A stretch of 64,000 bases of DNA from Bacillota bacterium (GTDB taxonomy: Bacteria > Bacillota > Clostridia > Clostridiales > Clostridiaceae). The stretch's first letter is position 1; each line of letters begins with the position of its first letter. The stretch spans positions 81,804 to 145,803 of the forward strand of contig JAJXWH010000006.1 of assembly GCA_021781745.1 (NCBI GenBank), given 5' to 3'. Positions 36,152 to 46,546 of the stretch are shown piece by piece. A model generated the notes under the pieces. That model had not been told where the DNA came from, ran no database searches, and was given only the letters and a program-made list of their open reading frames with translations. Made by a program: the position numbers and the translations under genes.

Positions 36152-38887
36152 CTATAATGCAAAAGCTAATTCTTGCAAAGCCTTTTTATTTTGCCTTGCT
36201 GTTTCTGCCGGACTAAGTGCAGCTGGGCTATAGATATTCACAGTTTGATTAATTCCAGCACCTGCTGAGTTACTTCCACTTGATAAAGCAGCTGTTCTTG
36301 CTGTATCTATATCCGGAATTGCGGCATCGGCCAATGCTTGAGATTGCTTTGTAATTTGTCCAAATGTAGACTTTACGCCTAATTCAAACCCTTCTCCTGC
36401 AAATGCTCCAAGCTTCATCATAACCCTTGATGGGGAATGTATATCCAATGCTTCAGCAACACCATCAGCGAAATCATCAGCTAAACCAGATATCCAATCT
36501 TTCATGCCTTCCCATGCATTACTTATACCCTCTTTAATCCCAGCAACAATATTTGAACCAATCTCAAACATTTTATCCGGTAACTTTTCAAAGGCATAAA
36601 CAATCCCATTGAAAACTTGCTCTGCACCATTTACAGCTTCAGTAAGCATATTAGTTCCCCATGTCTTTATATTATCAACGCATTGAACAAGCCAGTTCCA
36701 AATGGCTGGCGGCAATTGAATAAAATAAGAAACTATACTATTAATCCAAAGTGGCACATTTGTAGCAATCCAATTTATTATACTGCTGCCCCAATTTACG
36801 AATTTAGTTATTACATTTAATAGCCAATTCCAAACAATCTCAGGCAATTCAGAAAAGAACTTTCCTATGTTTTCAATCCAAATCGGAACATTCGTTGAAA
36901 GATAATTCCACGAGTCAGTTCCCCATTTAATTATGCTTCCGATTGCATAGCCTAGATAATATGCTATTAAATATGGTAAGTTTGAAAACCACTTGTCTAT
37001 TTGCTTAATCCACGCTGGAATACTTTCGGTAAAGAATGAAACTATTGATTGCCAAATCTCCACCGCATCGACCCTTATAGATTCTAAAGTTTGAGCAAGG
37101 AATTCTTTCATCCCTAGCCATGCAGCTGTTGCTGTATCGGTTATCTGCTGCCATGCTTGAGAGAGCCAGCCTTGTAAATAAGTCCATATTTCGATAGCCT
37201 TTGCACTTATTTCATCCCAATTTTTATACAATAAAACTCCTGCTGCAACCAATGCTGCTATTACTGCAATTGTAGCTGTTACTGGCCATGCTATTGCACC
37301 AACAGCAACTCCAAGAATTTCTGCCGCTGTAGTGATGGCTGAGAAAATAGGCATTAGGCCCATACAAATACCAACCAAAATTGATAACGCTGAAATTACA
37401 GCAGTTATAGCAGCTGAAAGATTTGGATTTTCTGAAATCCAACCTGCAACCGCAGCTGCAACTTGAGCCAATCCTAAAAGTAATGGAGTTAGTGCGGTGG
37501 TTAAACTATTTATAGCTTCCTGCATTTTAATAGCTGGGTCTGCATTTAAATCTTGAGTTGCCGCATTTAAGTTATTTTGATTAGCTTCGGCGGTCATAAG
37601 ATTATCATTCATTCCTAAAATTGTATCTGTAATCTTTGTCCCATTCTCTTCCCATTGAGTTCCGAATATAGCAACTCCAAGTGCATTTTGTTTAGTCTTA
37701 TCATCAATACTAGCAACCGCAGCTGCAACATCAGACATTGCTTTCTTGCCAGTTTCTCCACCTGCAGCAACAGCCTTACCCCAACCTTGTAATTGGGTTG
37801 CTGAAATATTAGTTCCCTCTAGTAAACCAGCTGTCGCATCGCTCACCCCTTGCCCGAATTCAGCAAGCCTAATTCTACCTTCCTTAAGTCCATCTAAAAG
37901 TACATCTATATTCCAGCTGCCTGTTTTAACCCCAGCTGCCATTATGCCTTGTATTTCTTGAGCATTATATCCCGCCCTGCTAAGTTGCGAACCATACTCG
38001 GTTATTACATCGAGTTGGTCGGGTGGAAACCCCATCTTTAATAATGAATAAACTAGGCCCATCGCATCTTCATTACTGATATTTAAGCTTTTAGAAAGTT
38101 CATTACTTTCCTGTATAAGTTCAGTAAAGTCTATATCTCCATAAGCCGCTGTAATTGTTGCCGCCGCTTGTACTACAGCTGCATTCGATTCATCACTTGC
38201 ATCTTTATTTAATGCCCATTGCCTACGAACACCCTCAAGTGCTGCTTCGGCATCAATACCATAAGCTGTAACTGAATTTATAGCATTCTTTACAGCCTGC
38301 TGGGAGCCTTCGTCAAGTTCCATTGATACAGTAATTTTTGTATTTGTGCTGCTGGCTTCAAATGCTTTCTCCATTAATTCATGGACACCCTCAACCGCGG
38401 CTACTCCAGCTAAAAGTTCAGTTAATTCGCCGCCTAATTCTTTTATTGAACCCTCGGCTTTTTCTGATTCCTCGGGTATTTCAGATAAATTAGTTTTAAC
38501 TTTTTCTACTGAACCAACATCATCAATCTTAGCAAGTGAACTTTTTAATTTGTCTAATGAACCCTCTGTATATTCAATTTCTCTTCTAAATGCTCTAAAT
38601 TGTGCTTCGCCAATTTCCTCTTTTGAAAATTGCTCATTAATCTGCTCTTCGGCATCTTTAAGCCTGCTTAATTTTTCGCTTGTAACCTCAATTTGTGAAG
38701 CTAATAATTTTTGCTTTTGAGCCATCGCTTCAACATTGCTCGTGTCAAACTTTAGCAGCCTATCAACATCTTTCAATTCCTTTTGGATATCTATGCTTTG
38801 TTTTGTAACATCGGCCAATGCTTTCTGCAGGCCAGTTGCTTCACCATCGAGTTCAATGGTAATCCCTTTGATTCTACTATCCGCCAT
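36152..38887 (-). CDS. Tail tape measure protein
   Basis: This is the longest tail gene (911 aa). The N-terminal 170 residues are coiled-coil, then follows a TP901-like tape measure core (about 190-470). A hydrophobic stretch (about 500-570, LSAAITAVISALSILVGICMG...) and a Trp-rich repeat region (IPAWIKQIDKWFSNLP, VPIWIENIGKFFSELP, VPLWINSIVSYFIQLP) come next, and the end carries DIHSPSRVMMKLG, a conserved mark. The Trp-rich units recur about every 40 residues. Its length sets the tail length. It lies right after the frameshifted chaperone genes. Confidence 0.92.
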   Translation of the reverse strand: MADSRIKGITIELDGEATGLQKALADVTKQSIDIQKELKDVDRLLKFDTSNVEAMAQKQKLLASQIEVTSEKLSRLKDAEEQINEQFSKEEIGEAQFRAFRREIEYTEGSLDKLKSSLAKIDDVGSVEKVKTNLSEIPEESEKAEGSIKELGGELTELLAGVAAVEGVHELMEKAFEASSTNTKITVSMELDEGSQQAVKNAINSVTAYGIDAEAALEGVRRQWALNKDASDESNAAVVQAAATITAAYGDIDFTELIQESNELSKSLNISNEDAMGLVYSLLKMGFPPDQLDVITEYGSQLSRAGYNAQEIQGIMAAGVKTGSWNIDVLLDGLKEGRIRLAEFGQGVSDATAGLLEGTNISATQLQGWGKAVAAGGETGKKAMSDVAAAVASIDDKTKQNALGVAIFGTQWEENGTKITDTILGMNDNLMTAEANQNNLNAATQDLNADPAIKMQEAINSLTTALTPLLLGLAQVAAAVAGWISENPNLSAAITAVISALSILVGICMGLMPIFSAITTAAEILGVAVGAIAWPVTATIAVIAALVAAGVLLYKNWDEISAKAIEIWTYLQGWLSQAWQQITDTATAAWLGMKEFLAQTLESIRVDAVEIWQSIVSFFTESIPAWIKQIDKWFSNLPYLIAYYLGYAIGSIIKWGTDSWNYLSTNVPIWIENIGKFFSELPEIVWNWLLNVITKFVNWGSSIINWIATNVPLWINSIVSYFIQLPPAIWNWLVQCVDNIKTWGTNMLTEAVNGAEQVFNGIVYAFEKLPDKMFEIGSNIVAGIKEGISNAWEGMKDWISGLADDFADGVAEALDIHSPSRVMMKLGAFAGEGFELGVKSTFGQITKQSQALADAAIPDIDTARTAALSSGSNSAGAGINQTVNIYSPAALSPAETARQNKKALQELAFAL

Positions 38888-38905
38888 TTTCTCACCTCGC
38901 TTCTT

Positions 38906-39094
38906 TTAAAAATTATCAAAATCTTTTTGACCAGCTGCTCGGACTTTCTTATTTGCAGGTTTGTTCGATTCTATGTATTCCTCTATATAATCAAGGCACA
39001 TTCCAATGGTCATGTCCTCTAAATCTTCCCTGTACAATTCTACTTTTCTGCATAATAAAATGAATGACTCGGTAGTTATTACCTCGCCATTCAC
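38906..39094 (-). CDS. Tail assembly chaperone, frameshift extension (gpT-like)
   Basis: The 62-codon frame (from a GTG at 39094) lies in the -1 frame relative to the chaperone gene before it. In that frame, it joins without a stop through IENDD to the poly-A run at the end of the first gene. It has no clear ribosome site of its own. I therefore read it as the T part of a G-GT pair, made by -1 ribosomal slippage as in phage lambda, giving a fusion of about 180 residues. The product guides assembly of the tail tube around the tape measure. Confidence 0.8.
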   Translation of the reverse strand: MNGEVITTESFILLCRKVELYREDLEDMTIGMCLDYIEEYIESNKPANKKVRAAGQKDFDNF

Positions 39095-39105
39095 ATCATC
39101 ATTTT

Positions 39106-39117
39106 CTATTTTTTTTT
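39106..39117 (-). promoter_or_regulatory. Slippery site for -1 frameshifting
   Basis: On the mRNA, nine A directly precede the UAG stop of the first chaperone gene. Slipping back one base turns AAA UAG into AUA GAA AAU, and opens the next frame. This is a typical phage tail-chaperone arrangement. Confidence 0.8.
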
Positions 39118-39447
39118 ACTCTTAATGCTTGCAGCAATAAGGTCTTGCACTTGAGGGATAATTTCAAATAAAGGAAACTCATCAAAGCCATCTAACCAAG
39201 TAAGCGGCTCCGGAATGTTTCTGTCTGCTGTTTTAGCCAAAGTCCAAATGATATTATAAAATATTTCAAAGTCTGCATTTTCTAACACTTCATAATTATT
39301 TGATTCAGCTTTGAATTTGCTTAATCTATTTAATTTAATTATTTCTGCGAAATAATCTTTCCCGAATTGAGCCTTAAATCTAATCGGTGTTGCCGCTGTA
39401 GATTTAAACCTTACTTCCTTATTATCTATAATGACTGTTGTTTCCAT
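39106..39447 (-). CDS. Tail assembly chaperone (gpG-like)
   Basis: The 113-residue protein (ETTVIIDNKEVRFKSTAATPIRFKAQFGKDYF...) fits the TAC family of siphovirus tail assembly chaperones in sequence pattern, size and place between the tail tube gene and the tape measure. It ends in KSKKK-stop, the last three lysine codons forming an A9 slippery run. Confidence 0.85.
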   Translation of the reverse strand: METTVIIDNKEVRFKSTAATPIRFKAQFGKDYFAEIIKLNRLSKFKAESNNYEVLENADFEIFYNIIWTLAKTADRNIPEPLTWLDGFDEFPLFEIIPQVQDLIAASIKSKKK

Positions 39448-39460
39448 CTATATACACCCC

Positions 39461-40027
39461 TTAAGCTATTGCTTTTTCATAAACTTTTGAATACCAAGCA
39501 TCATATATAGCCGCTGGAGTTCCAACTGTAGTCTTAGTCTTAACAGCTAAATCAGTTCCTCTTGGTGAAGCTATAAAGCTTAATTCATTTTCATTTGGTT
39601 CAGTTTTGTCTGATTTTGTATTTGATGCAATCTTAGACCTTGATGCTGTACAATTATATAAAACGTGCCTAGTTGCAGTTATATCTCCTTCAAATTGGAA
39701 CATAAGAGCAAAAGGCTTGCCCACTAAGTTAGCTTTTTCAGTTAATACTAAATCAGTTTCATCCTTTACTTCGCCCAATGCTAAAATAGCAAATTGCTCC
39801 GGAATATTAGCGATGCTCAATGCTCCATCGTAACCTTGGTTATTTGATGCACTATAATAAAGAATATTATCCGCATAGAATTCTGTCATATCTCCACGTG
39901 GGTCAAGTGTTAAACTAATCGCCCCTGGAATTGGAACTGGTGTATCATAAGTAATCACCCCATTTTCAACTGTAAATGGAGCATAATGTACATTTGTTAA
40001 ACCATAATTAACTTTATTTTCTAGCAT
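39461..40027 (-). CDS. Major tail (tube) protein
   Basis: The 188-residue protein (VNYGLTNVHYAPFT...YDTPVPIPGAISLTLDPRGD) has the beta-rich pattern of the phi13-type/TP901 major tail protein family. It lies between the tail completion gene and the tail chaperones. Many copies form the tail tube. Confidence 0.88.
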   Translation of the reverse strand: MLENKVNYGLTNVHYAPFTVENGVITYDTPVPIPGAISLTLDPRGDMTEFYADNILYYSASNNQGYDGALSIANIPEQFAILALGEVKDETDLVLTEKANLVGKPFALMFQFEGDITATRHVLYNCTASRSKIASNTKSDKTEPNENELSFIASPRGTDLAVKTKTTVGTPAAIYDAWYSKVYEKAIA

Positions 40028-40028
40028 T

Positions 40029-40358
40029 CTAAATCAACCTCGTTTCATAAATTTTTTGGAATAAATTCTCCGACTCGATAAAAGTTTCACTTGTTTCATA
40101 AATGATTTCATTCGCATCGAGTATTTCTTCCAGCCTTGCTTCGGCTGCTAAGTCTTTTTTGTTTGTATATAATTCAATTTGAATGTTATTTACTTTTTGA
40201 TAGACTTTATTATCCGCATACATATTTGTTGAATATGTAAATAAATAAGCTATATAAGGTGGTGCAGGAATTGGATTGTTTTCTGTTACAGTAAAATGAG
40301 AATAAACAACCGGATATCCAGTTGTTTTTAATATTTTTACTAAATCAGACAAGGTCAT
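40029..40358 (-). CDS. Tail completion / tail terminator-like protein
   Basis: This 109-residue protein of the pattern PVVYSHFTVTENNPIPAPPYIAYLF...NIQIELYTNKKD resembles minor tail or tail terminator proteins found between the HK97 gp10-like and tube genes. Its start overlaps the previous gene by four bases. The exact role is inferred from position. Confidence 0.7.
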   Translation of the reverse strand: MTLSDLVKILKTTGYPVVYSHFTVTENNPIPAPPYIAYLFTYSTNMYADNKVYQKVNNIQIELYTNKKDLAAEARLEEILDANEIIYETSETFIESENLFQKIYETRLI

Positions 40359-40711
40359 CTTTTAATTACCTTTTCAACATCACTTACAAATTTCTCAATT
40401 CCTTGTTGTTCAGCTGGAGCAATATGAACCTTTGCTGCAACCCTTCCACCTTTAGCTTTTACATGGCCATACTCTAATAAATGAGTTAGCTGATATCTTG
40501 TCTTATTATGAATTACTTGAGCAGTTCCAACTTCAGTAATCCTCCAGCCTTTAGCATAAGCACCTGTTTGTTTCGGACTATTTGCCCTTAAGAATTTAAC
40601 TACATCTTTAGCTGCGTTGGTTTTTGCATTTTCCAACCCATCAGCAACTTCCTTTGAGTAGTTTGCCAAAGCCGCAGCCAGTTCTTTTGAAAAGTTCTGT
40701 ATACTTGACAT
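40355..40711 (-). CDS. HK97 gp10-like protein (head-tail joining)
   Basis: The 118-residue product (from an ATG after GGGTGG; the frame is open to 40732) carries the gp10-like pattern: a helical N-terminus, SPKQTGAYAKGWRI, then HLLEYGHVKAKGGRVAAKVHIAPA. The family is a tail completion or neck component of HK97-type phages. It sits between the head closure gene and the tail terminator gene. Confidence 0.85.
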   Translation of the reverse strand: MSSIQNFSKELAAALANYSKEVADGLENAKTNAAKDVVKFLRANSPKQTGAYAKGWRITEVGTAQVIHNKTRYQLTHLLEYGHVKAKGGRVAAKVHIAPAEQQGIEKFVSDVEKVIKR

Positions 40712-40713
40712 TT

Positions 40714-41010
40714 CTAAACCACCCTTTCGCAAGTCAACTCTACTTCTTCAAAGTCTAATAAATAAGTTCTGATTACCTTGTACCTTTTGCTCTCGAATAA
40801 AACTTCTTTTTCACCGCTGTATTCATAGTTATGAATTACAAATACAACTTCGGGCCTTAAGCCACTCTTTGCAGCGGTGTAAAATTCATTCCTTCCAATA
40901 GACTTTAAGTCGCAATAAATATTTGTTTTAATTTCCTCGGGAATTTGATTTCCTATTTCATCTTCGATAATCGTTTGACTTATCAAAGTTAATTCGTAAT
41001 CATAAGTCAT
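40714..41010 (-). CDS. Phage head closure protein
   Basis: The 98-residue beta-rich protein (ELTLISQTIIEDEIGNQIPEEIKTNIYCDLKSIGRNEFYTAAKSGLRPE) matches head closure/stopper proteins of the SPP1 gp16 type. Position between the connector and gp10-like genes agrees. Confidence 0.82.
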   Translation of the reverse strand: MTYDYELTLISQTIIEDEIGNQIPEEIKTNIYCDLKSIGRNEFYTAAKSGLRPEVVFVIHNYEYSGEKEVLFESKRYKVIRTYLLDFEEVELTCERVV

Positions 41011-41282
41011 GTATTGATCCTCCCATTATGGATAATCATATTATGCAGCCTAAATTGTAGGTGTCTTGGCATTGCTTCTCCATCCTTATTTCTATAAGAC
41101 CAAGCGGCATAATCCACAACAAAAAGAAGATGATAATCGTTGCTCCCATCGAGGATCAATCCTTTCTCATCTTCTAATTCTTTGATTACACCTTTTATAA
41201 TTACCGTAATGTATCCATCCCTTACATCGGTTTTAATGCCTATTCCCTCTTTTACTAATTGGAGAACTATTGCTACATCCAT
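41007..41282 (-). CDS. Head-tail connector protein (gp6/gp15-like)
   Basis: The 91-residue protein directly after the capsid gene has the size and helical start (VAIVLQLVKEGIGIKTDVRDGYI) of connector proteins such as HK97 gp6 or SPP1 gp15. It overlaps the head closure gene by four bases. Function is taken from gene order and pattern. Confidence 0.72.
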   Translation of the reverse strand: MDVAIVLQLVKEGIGIKTDVRDGYITVIIKGVIKELEDEKGLILDGSNDYHLLFVVDYAAWSYRNKDGEAMPRHLQFRLHNMIIHNGRINT

Positions 41283-41308
41283 GTTATCCTCTCCTTATAT
41301 TCTCCCTA

Positions 41309-42673
41309 TTATGGATTTGGTACTTCAGCATTAGCCACGTCAATAGCAAACGATGCTGAAACTGTAGGCGTAACATCATTCAGCCCAATAAGTACAAATG
41401 CTCCTTTTCTAACAGATTTACCATCATATCTAGCTGTTGCTTTGAATACAGTTTTATCATCAGTAAATAAGAATTCTGTTGAACTTGTTGATTTAATATC
41501 TGATCTTTCTGCTAAAAGGTACTTTGAAAAGTCTCCAACTAAAATATTGTTTTCTGGGATCTCTTCACTAAATACAACTCTATAGCCAACTCCTGGGAAT
41601 GCTTGAGCACCTACTGTTACAAAAGCACCACTTGCATTAGTTCCGAGTGACATAGGCACTATTGTTCCAAGCCATGTTGCCTCATTCATTGCTACTGTAA
41701 TCGGCCCTCGTCCCCTTCTTCCTCTTTTTATATTTTTCATAGCTTCAATGATTTTAGCAAACTTAGTATTTGCAGTTGTAAGAGTTATAATATTTGTTGC
41801 TTTTAAAACTGTGTCGGCGTTTATAGCTGGAATAATGCCCAAAGGCATCTTTGTTCCAGTACCATAAAGAATAGCTTTATCTAAAGCAATAGCAATTGAT
41901 TCTTTTAGTAATTCTTCAACATGAGAAGCTAAATTTATCATAGAGTCTTCAATTAATGAATTATGTAATGGAATAAATCCACCAACCTTATATCCATCAA
42001 CCTCCATATCAGAAAATAGTGAATCTAATTCATTTATTTTCCCTACCATTTCAGTCCATACTGCTTCTGGTGCCTCACCAGCAATAATGGCTCTACCTGT
42101 TCCAGTAAGTCTAGCAACTCTTACCAAATCATAAAATGCTGAATATCTTCCTAAATCTTCTGTTATTGTTTCAAGTAATATTTGTGGGATTGTTAAATCA
42201 AGGCCGGTAATACTTCTCTTTTCTATTGCTTGCTTTAAGTTTGAATAGAAACTCCTCACTTCTTCTCTATTTAATCTTTCAATAATTTGTCCTCTAGTAG
42301 ATACTTTAGTTATTCCCATTCTTTGCTCTCCTCCTAAGTTCTTGTTTCTTTCGATTTTATCTTCAGTTTCAGCTGTTACTGGTGCCAGTTCACTTTTAGG
42401 CTCTTTATTATTAAGCTCTTCAAGCTCACCTTCTAAATCAGCAATCTCACTTTCAAGGCTTGCTTTCTTTCCTTCTAACTCTTCTTTTTCAGAATCAAGC
42501 TTTGTAAATTCTTCTTCTACTAGTGCAATTTCTTCATCTGTTTTAGCTTCTTCAATTGATACTTCTAAATCGGCTGCTCTTTTATTTAAATCTGTCTCTT
42601 GAGTAAGTAATTCTTCTATATTTGATTTCCTTTGCTGAATTTTTTTATTTAGCAATAGTTGTTTCAATGCCAT
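41309..42673 (-). CDS. Major capsid protein, HK97 fold, with N-terminal scaffold (delta) domain
   Basis: The first 110 residues are a Glu/Lys-rich coiled coil, the delta domain that acts as built-in scaffold. The mature capsid part starts near residue 115-130 (EQRMGITKVSTRGQIIERL...), where the prohead protease should cut. The HK97-fold region includes VARLTGTGRAIIAGEAPEAVW and KRGRRGRGPITVAMNEATW. GAGG lies ten bases before the ATG. The gene overlaps the protease gene by 29 bases. Confidence 0.9.
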   Translation of the reverse strand: MALKQLLLNKKIQQRKSNIEELLTQETDLNKRAADLEVSIEEAKTDEEIALVEEEFTKLDSEKEELEGKKASLESEIADLEGELEELNNKEPKSELAPVTAETEDKIERNKNLGGEQRMGITKVSTRGQIIERLNREEVRSFYSNLKQAIEKRSITGLDLTIPQILLETITEDLGRYSAFYDLVRVARLTGTGRAIIAGEAPEAVWTEMVGKINELDSLFSDMEVDGYKVGGFIPLHNSLIEDSMINLASHVEELLKESIAIALDKAILYGTGTKMPLGIIPAINADTVLKATNIITLTTANTKFAKIIEAMKNIKRGRRGRGPITVAMNEATWLGTIVPMSLGTNASGAFVTVGAQAFPGVGYRVVFSEEIPENNILVGDFSKYLLAERSDIKSTSSTEFLFTDDKTVFKATARYDGKSVRKGAFVLIGLNDVTPTVSASFAIDVANAEVPNP

Positions 42674-43253
42674 AATTTTTTAACCTCACTTTTAAGTTAT
42701 TTTTCTTTTGTAAAATTTGTTTTTCTCTATATGCTTCAACGCTGGCTTGTCTCGCTTGAACCCCTGTTTCCTCATATGCTGGAAATGTAACAACAGAAAC
42801 TTCATGAAGGTCAACTTCCGTTATAGTCCACTTAACAGTTCCATCATCTCTCCACTCAGTTTCCTCAGAGATGATATTAAAACCAAAGGAGCATTGGCTT
42901 ACATCTCCACGCTTAACCCTTTCATATAAATTAACAGCTTCAGTATCATTGGAATTAATTTTTATTTTTCCAAAAAGACCTCTACCATCAACCCTTAATT
43001 CCAAAGTCCCAGATTTATTTCTACCAAGTACCAGCCTTGTATCATGATTAATTAATGCCCTAATATCGTTATTCAATGTTTTATCTAATGCATTAGGTGC
43101 GATTTCTTCATAGGCTCCAGCCCATAATTCAGTTTGCTGACCAAATACAATAAAATATCCTTCAATACACATTTCATCATTATTACTTGCAACTTCTCTA
43201 ATTTTTAGTTCTGCATTTAAACATCTTGTTTGCCTTGTATTTCTACTCACCAT
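42645..43253 (-). CDS. HK97-family prohead protease
   Basis: This is a U35-type serine protease with His in [19 protein letters not shown] and Ser in [12 protein letters not shown], the expected catalytic pair. It cleaves the capsid delta domain during head maturation. I use the ATG at 43253 preceded by a G-rich site; the frame starts at 43265, within the portal gene. It lies between portal and capsid as usual. Confidence 0.9.
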   Translation of the reverse strand: MVSRNTRQTRCLNAELKIREVASNNDEMCIEGYFIVFGQQTELWAGAYEEIAPNALDKTLNNDIRALINHDTRLVLGRNKSGTLELRVDGRGLFGKIKINSNDTEAVNLYERVKRGDVSQCSFGFNIISEETEWRDDGTVKWTITEVDLHEVSVVTFPAYEETGVQARQASVEAYREKQILQKKNNLKVRLKNYGIETTIAK

Positions 43254-44433
43254 CACCACCCCCATTCAATTTCTTTTGTTCACCTATCATCCCTGCCGGA
43301 ATATAATTTTCTAAAATAACTCTCTCATCTAATCCTTCAAGTGGTGACATTCCGAGCCAATCTCTAACCTCATTCCCTGTCATAATTCCTCTAACGTACA
43401 TATCTCCACCTACTGCAGCAAGTTCGCTCATATCGTAGGAATAAAGACTTCTGGAATTGAATTTAAAATATAAATCTGGACTATATAAAAGCTTTCTAGT
43501 AAGTTCCTGTTCAATGCCTTTAGCAATGGGAAGAATTGTTGAATTAATAAAATTGTTATATTCATCTTTGCTGTACTCACCTACTCCAAGAAAAAAAGCA
43601 GGCACTCCAAAAATACCTGCTACTGTTCGCTTATCCAATTGTATTGCATCATTTAATGCCAAATCATTAAGGCTTAACGGCTTTACCTGCTCAACCTTAA
43701 CTAAATCCGCTGGAACTACCCAAGGCTTACCTCCACCAGTTTCCGAAATATATTTGTTAAGAATTGCATCTCTTCCAGCCTCATTTGCTAGTTCATCTGT
43801 CATTGCATCAACTGCAATAATTAATGATGGCTTCCACTTATCAGACATAAAGCTGTTTTTAGTTTTAGCTGCCTGTTTTAAATTGTTTACTATATCTTTT
43901 AATACAACTTTATATCCTTGACCCATATATGGTCTTTCTGGATCTGGGTTAATACTAAAATGTAATAGCTCATCATGAGCATATATTTTATTACCATAAA
44001 CAACTTGATAACCTGTAGTTGTTTCTTGAAAGTATCCTTGTGATGGTTTTAATGGTATAAGGTCATCTATAAGTCCACCACTTACTTTGGGATAGACCAG
44101 ACTATTTCCTTGACCTTCTAAAAGCATAGTATGAATAATGTTATAAACCCACGACTTTCTAGTCATAAGGTTATATGGATTAATATCAATCTTTCTAGAT
44201 AATTCATTTTTAACTCTTACATCACCATTATCAGTATTTTTCATTAGATAAATTGTCATTGATGAAATCAAATCAGATATCTTATGAACCGCCATTTTTA
44301 CTTCTGGATTATCTGAAAGTCTTGTATATCCAGCAACTGATAATGTCTCATAAGCATCACTTGATAAAAACCAATTTAATGATGCATTTGGTTCTGATCT
44401 GATTTTCTTCGCCCTTTTATCTTTCTTTTTCAT
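43243..44433 (-). CDS. Portal protein, HK97 type
   Basis: The 396-residue protein shows the family marks: [40 protein letters not shown] and [30 protein letters not shown], followed by [35 protein letters not shown]. Twelve copies would form the DNA entry vertex. It ends in a Gly-rich tail overlapping the protease start. Confidence 0.93.
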   Translation of the reverse strand: MKKKDKRAKKIRSEPNASLNWFLSSDAYETLSVAGYTRLSDNPEVKMAVHKISDLISSMTIYLMKNTDNGDVRVKNELSRKIDINPYNLMTRKSWVYNIIHTMLLEGQGNSLVYPKVSGGLIDDLIPLKPSQGYFQETTTGYQVVYGNKIYAHDELLHFSINPDPERPYMGQGYKVVLKDIVNNLKQAAKTKNSFMSDKWKPSLIIAVDAMTDELANEAGRDAILNKYISETGGGKPWVVPADLVKVEQVKPLSLNDLALNDAIQLDKRTVAGIFGVPAFFLGVGEYSKDEYNNFINSTILPIAKGIEQELTRKLLYSPDLYFKFNSRSLYSYDMSELAAVGGDMYVRGIMTGNEVRDWLGMSPLEGLDERVILENYIPAGMIGEQKKLNGGGDGE

Positions 44434-44445
44434 TTGTTTACTCCT

Positions 44446-46167
44446 CTATTCATTATTTAGCCATCTAGATGCTGAAGTTGCTTTTTCTATATTTTCTAAT
44501 TTCCTTACACAAGCAAAAACAGCTGCATCGAATATATCAATGCGCTGCTCTGGCATAACTTTTTCATATTGAATCATGTCATCCGTTTTTTCTATTGCTA
44601 ATACATTCTGCAAGCAATATTCAAAAGCATCAGAATGTAAATAATATAATTTTCCTTCCTTAGCCTTTGCTTCGATTCGCCTAAATCCCTCGGACTTTTT
44701 ATAAAAATATTGTGGCTGGTCAATTATATTAAACCCTGCCTTTTTCATACCAAAGAAATATTCCCTACAGAACTTTCTATCATGCCCAACTTGCTTAATT
44801 TTAAAGCCTTTCTTTTTCATCTTAATGAACCAGTTCACTACATCGGCATGGTTATTAACTGGACTATTACACATATCAAGCCAGCCATCATCTTTCCACC
44901 CAAATAAAGGAATACCATCCTCATCGGCCTTTTTATATGCCGCTGTAATCGGAAACCATGCATGAGGGATAATTATATCCACCCCTTGGTATTCCCCATA
45001 TAAAGCTGCAGCAGTTAAATCATGAAGTTTTGATAAATCGGCTCCTCCATACCAAGTAATCGGAAGCTTTGCAAGCTGCTCCAAAGTCCAGTTATACTTT
45101 CTATCTGACCTTTTGAACTCGTCTAAGTTAAAGTAAGCTTTCATAGCACTTGTATAAATGTTCATGGATTTTGCAAGAAAATCTTTTCTCTGTTGTGGGT
45201 CATTCTGAGCCTGCAGAGCATCATTCATAATATCGTTTGGTCTTATACTTACCCCATAAGCTGGATTAGCTTTCTCATGCTCTATTGGATTTATATAGTC
45301 AATTTCTCCATTCTCATCTTCATCAGCTTTGCAGATAAAAACAAAATAAGCTTCATCCTTTACAGTTCCATCGAGTATCTTTTTGCAATATTGAAGCCTT
45401 TGATAGCAGAAAGAATTCATATTATCTCCAGCTGTAGTAATTCCAATCATCAACTTGTTTGTGTAGGCTTTCATAGCTTCTTTGATAATATTGTATTGCT
45501 TCGGCGTTTTGTAAGCATGGATTTCATCAGCGATTGCTATATTACAATTCAATGAATCCTGCTTATCTGGACTTGCAGCCAAAGCTTGTATGAAAATGCT
45601 TCCATCACCTAAGTTGCCTCTAATACTATGCTCTTGGTTATTATCTATAACTCTAAAATTATTTTTCTCACCCATTTCCTCTAAATTGAAATTTATAAAA
45701 TTGAAACTTTCTAAAGATTGCTTTAAAGCTGCGGCAGTAATATAAACCTTACTTCCACTTCTTCTCTCTAGTAAGCCAAGTGCCCATGCAAGTGCTGCTG
45801 CAAATGATGTCTTAATGTTCTTTCTGGGTATAAAAATAAACGCCTCTTTGAAGCGTCTTATCTTAGTGCCTTTATGGTAAAAACCAAGCAGATTATAAAC
45901 TTGAAATTTATGAAAGGGTTCTAATAAAAATGGTGTTCCTCTAAGCGGAGTTCCATCTAGTTTTTCTCCCTGAGCATGGACAAAAGTCTTTTCTATGATT
46001 TGAATAACAAATTCAGCATCCTTCGGGTTAAGTTCATATTCCGGATTTTCTAAATCTTTTAGAAATCTCTTACAACCTAATATTTGCTCTTTGCAAGCAA
46101 CCTTTCTACCCTCAGCAATGCTGTTTGCATATTCCATTACTACATCTAAATTTTTAGCTTTCATCAT
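44446..46167 (-). CDS. Terminase large subunit
   Basis: The 573-residue protein has an ATPase domain with a Walker A-like PRKNIKTS (about residue 130) and a Walker [10 protein letters not shown] nuclease domain follows, starting [18 protein letters not shown], with the late Asp near [10 protein letters not shown]. It pumps and cuts DNA during packaging. It overlaps the small subunit gene by four bases (ATGA). Confidence 0.93.
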   Translation of the reverse strand: MMKAKNLDVVMEYANSIAEGRKVACKEQILGCKRFLKDLENPEYELNPKDAEFVIQIIEKTFVHAQGEKLDGTPLRGTPFLLEPFHKFQVYNLLGFYHKGTKIRRFKEAFIFIPRKNIKTSFAAALAWALGLLERRSGSKVYITAAALKQSLESFNFINFNLEEMGEKNNFRVIDNNQEHSIRGNLGDGSIFIQALAASPDKQDSLNCNIAIADEIHAYKTPKQYNIIKEAMKAYTNKLMIGITTAGDNMNSFCYQRLQYCKKILDGTVKDEAYFVFICKADEDENGEIDYINPIEHEKANPAYGVSIRPNDIMNDALQAQNDPQQRKDFLAKSMNIYTSAMKAYFNLDEFKRSDRKYNWTLEQLAKLPITWYGGADLSKLHDLTAAALYGEYQGVDIIIPHAWFPITAAYKKADEDGIPLFGWKDDGWLDMCNSPVNNHADVVNWFIKMKKKGFKIKQVGHDRKFCREYFFGMKKAGFNIIDQPQYFYKKSEGFRRIEAKAKEGKLYYLHSDAFEYCLQNVLAIEKTDDMIQYEKVMPEQRIDIFDAAVFACVRKLENIEKATSASRWLNNE

Positions 46168-46529
46168 CTTAAATCACTTAAGACCTGCTCCAATTTAGAT
46201 TTCTTTTCAGGCTTTGCACCTTCTTGATTTATTCTTTTAAGTCCAGCTGGTGTAAGACCAAGTTCCCTTGAATATGTAATAATATCATCTCTTAACTTTT
46301 CCAATGCCAAATATAAAGGATTCTTTACTATGTTAGTTGAACCATTTTTATTAGTATGCTTTATTACTATATGACCACCTGTAGCTGCAAACTGCTCTGT
46401 GGTTATTTCATAATCCATTAAAACTTTAGCAAGTACATTTATTGTATAGATAAAACTCACATTGTAAGTTCCGACTTCCTGCATCTTCGCAACAATATCT
46501 TCTTTGAATTTTTCGGTTTTATCAACCAT
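46164..46529 (-). CDS. Terminase small subunit, P27 family
   Basis: The 121-residue protein has the P27 pattern ([16 protein letters not shown]...[32 protein letters not shown]). P27-type small subunits are usual in cos-type HK97-like phages and recognise the packaging site. It directly precedes the large subunit. Confidence 0.9.
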   Translation of the reverse strand: MVDKTEKFKEDIVAKMQEVGTYNVSFIYTINVLAKVLMDYEITTEQFAATGGHIVIKHTNKNGSTNIVKNPLYLALEKLRDDIITYSRELGLTPAGLKRINQEGAKPEKKSKLEQVLSDLR

Positions 46530-46546
46530 GATGTACTCATTCCTCT

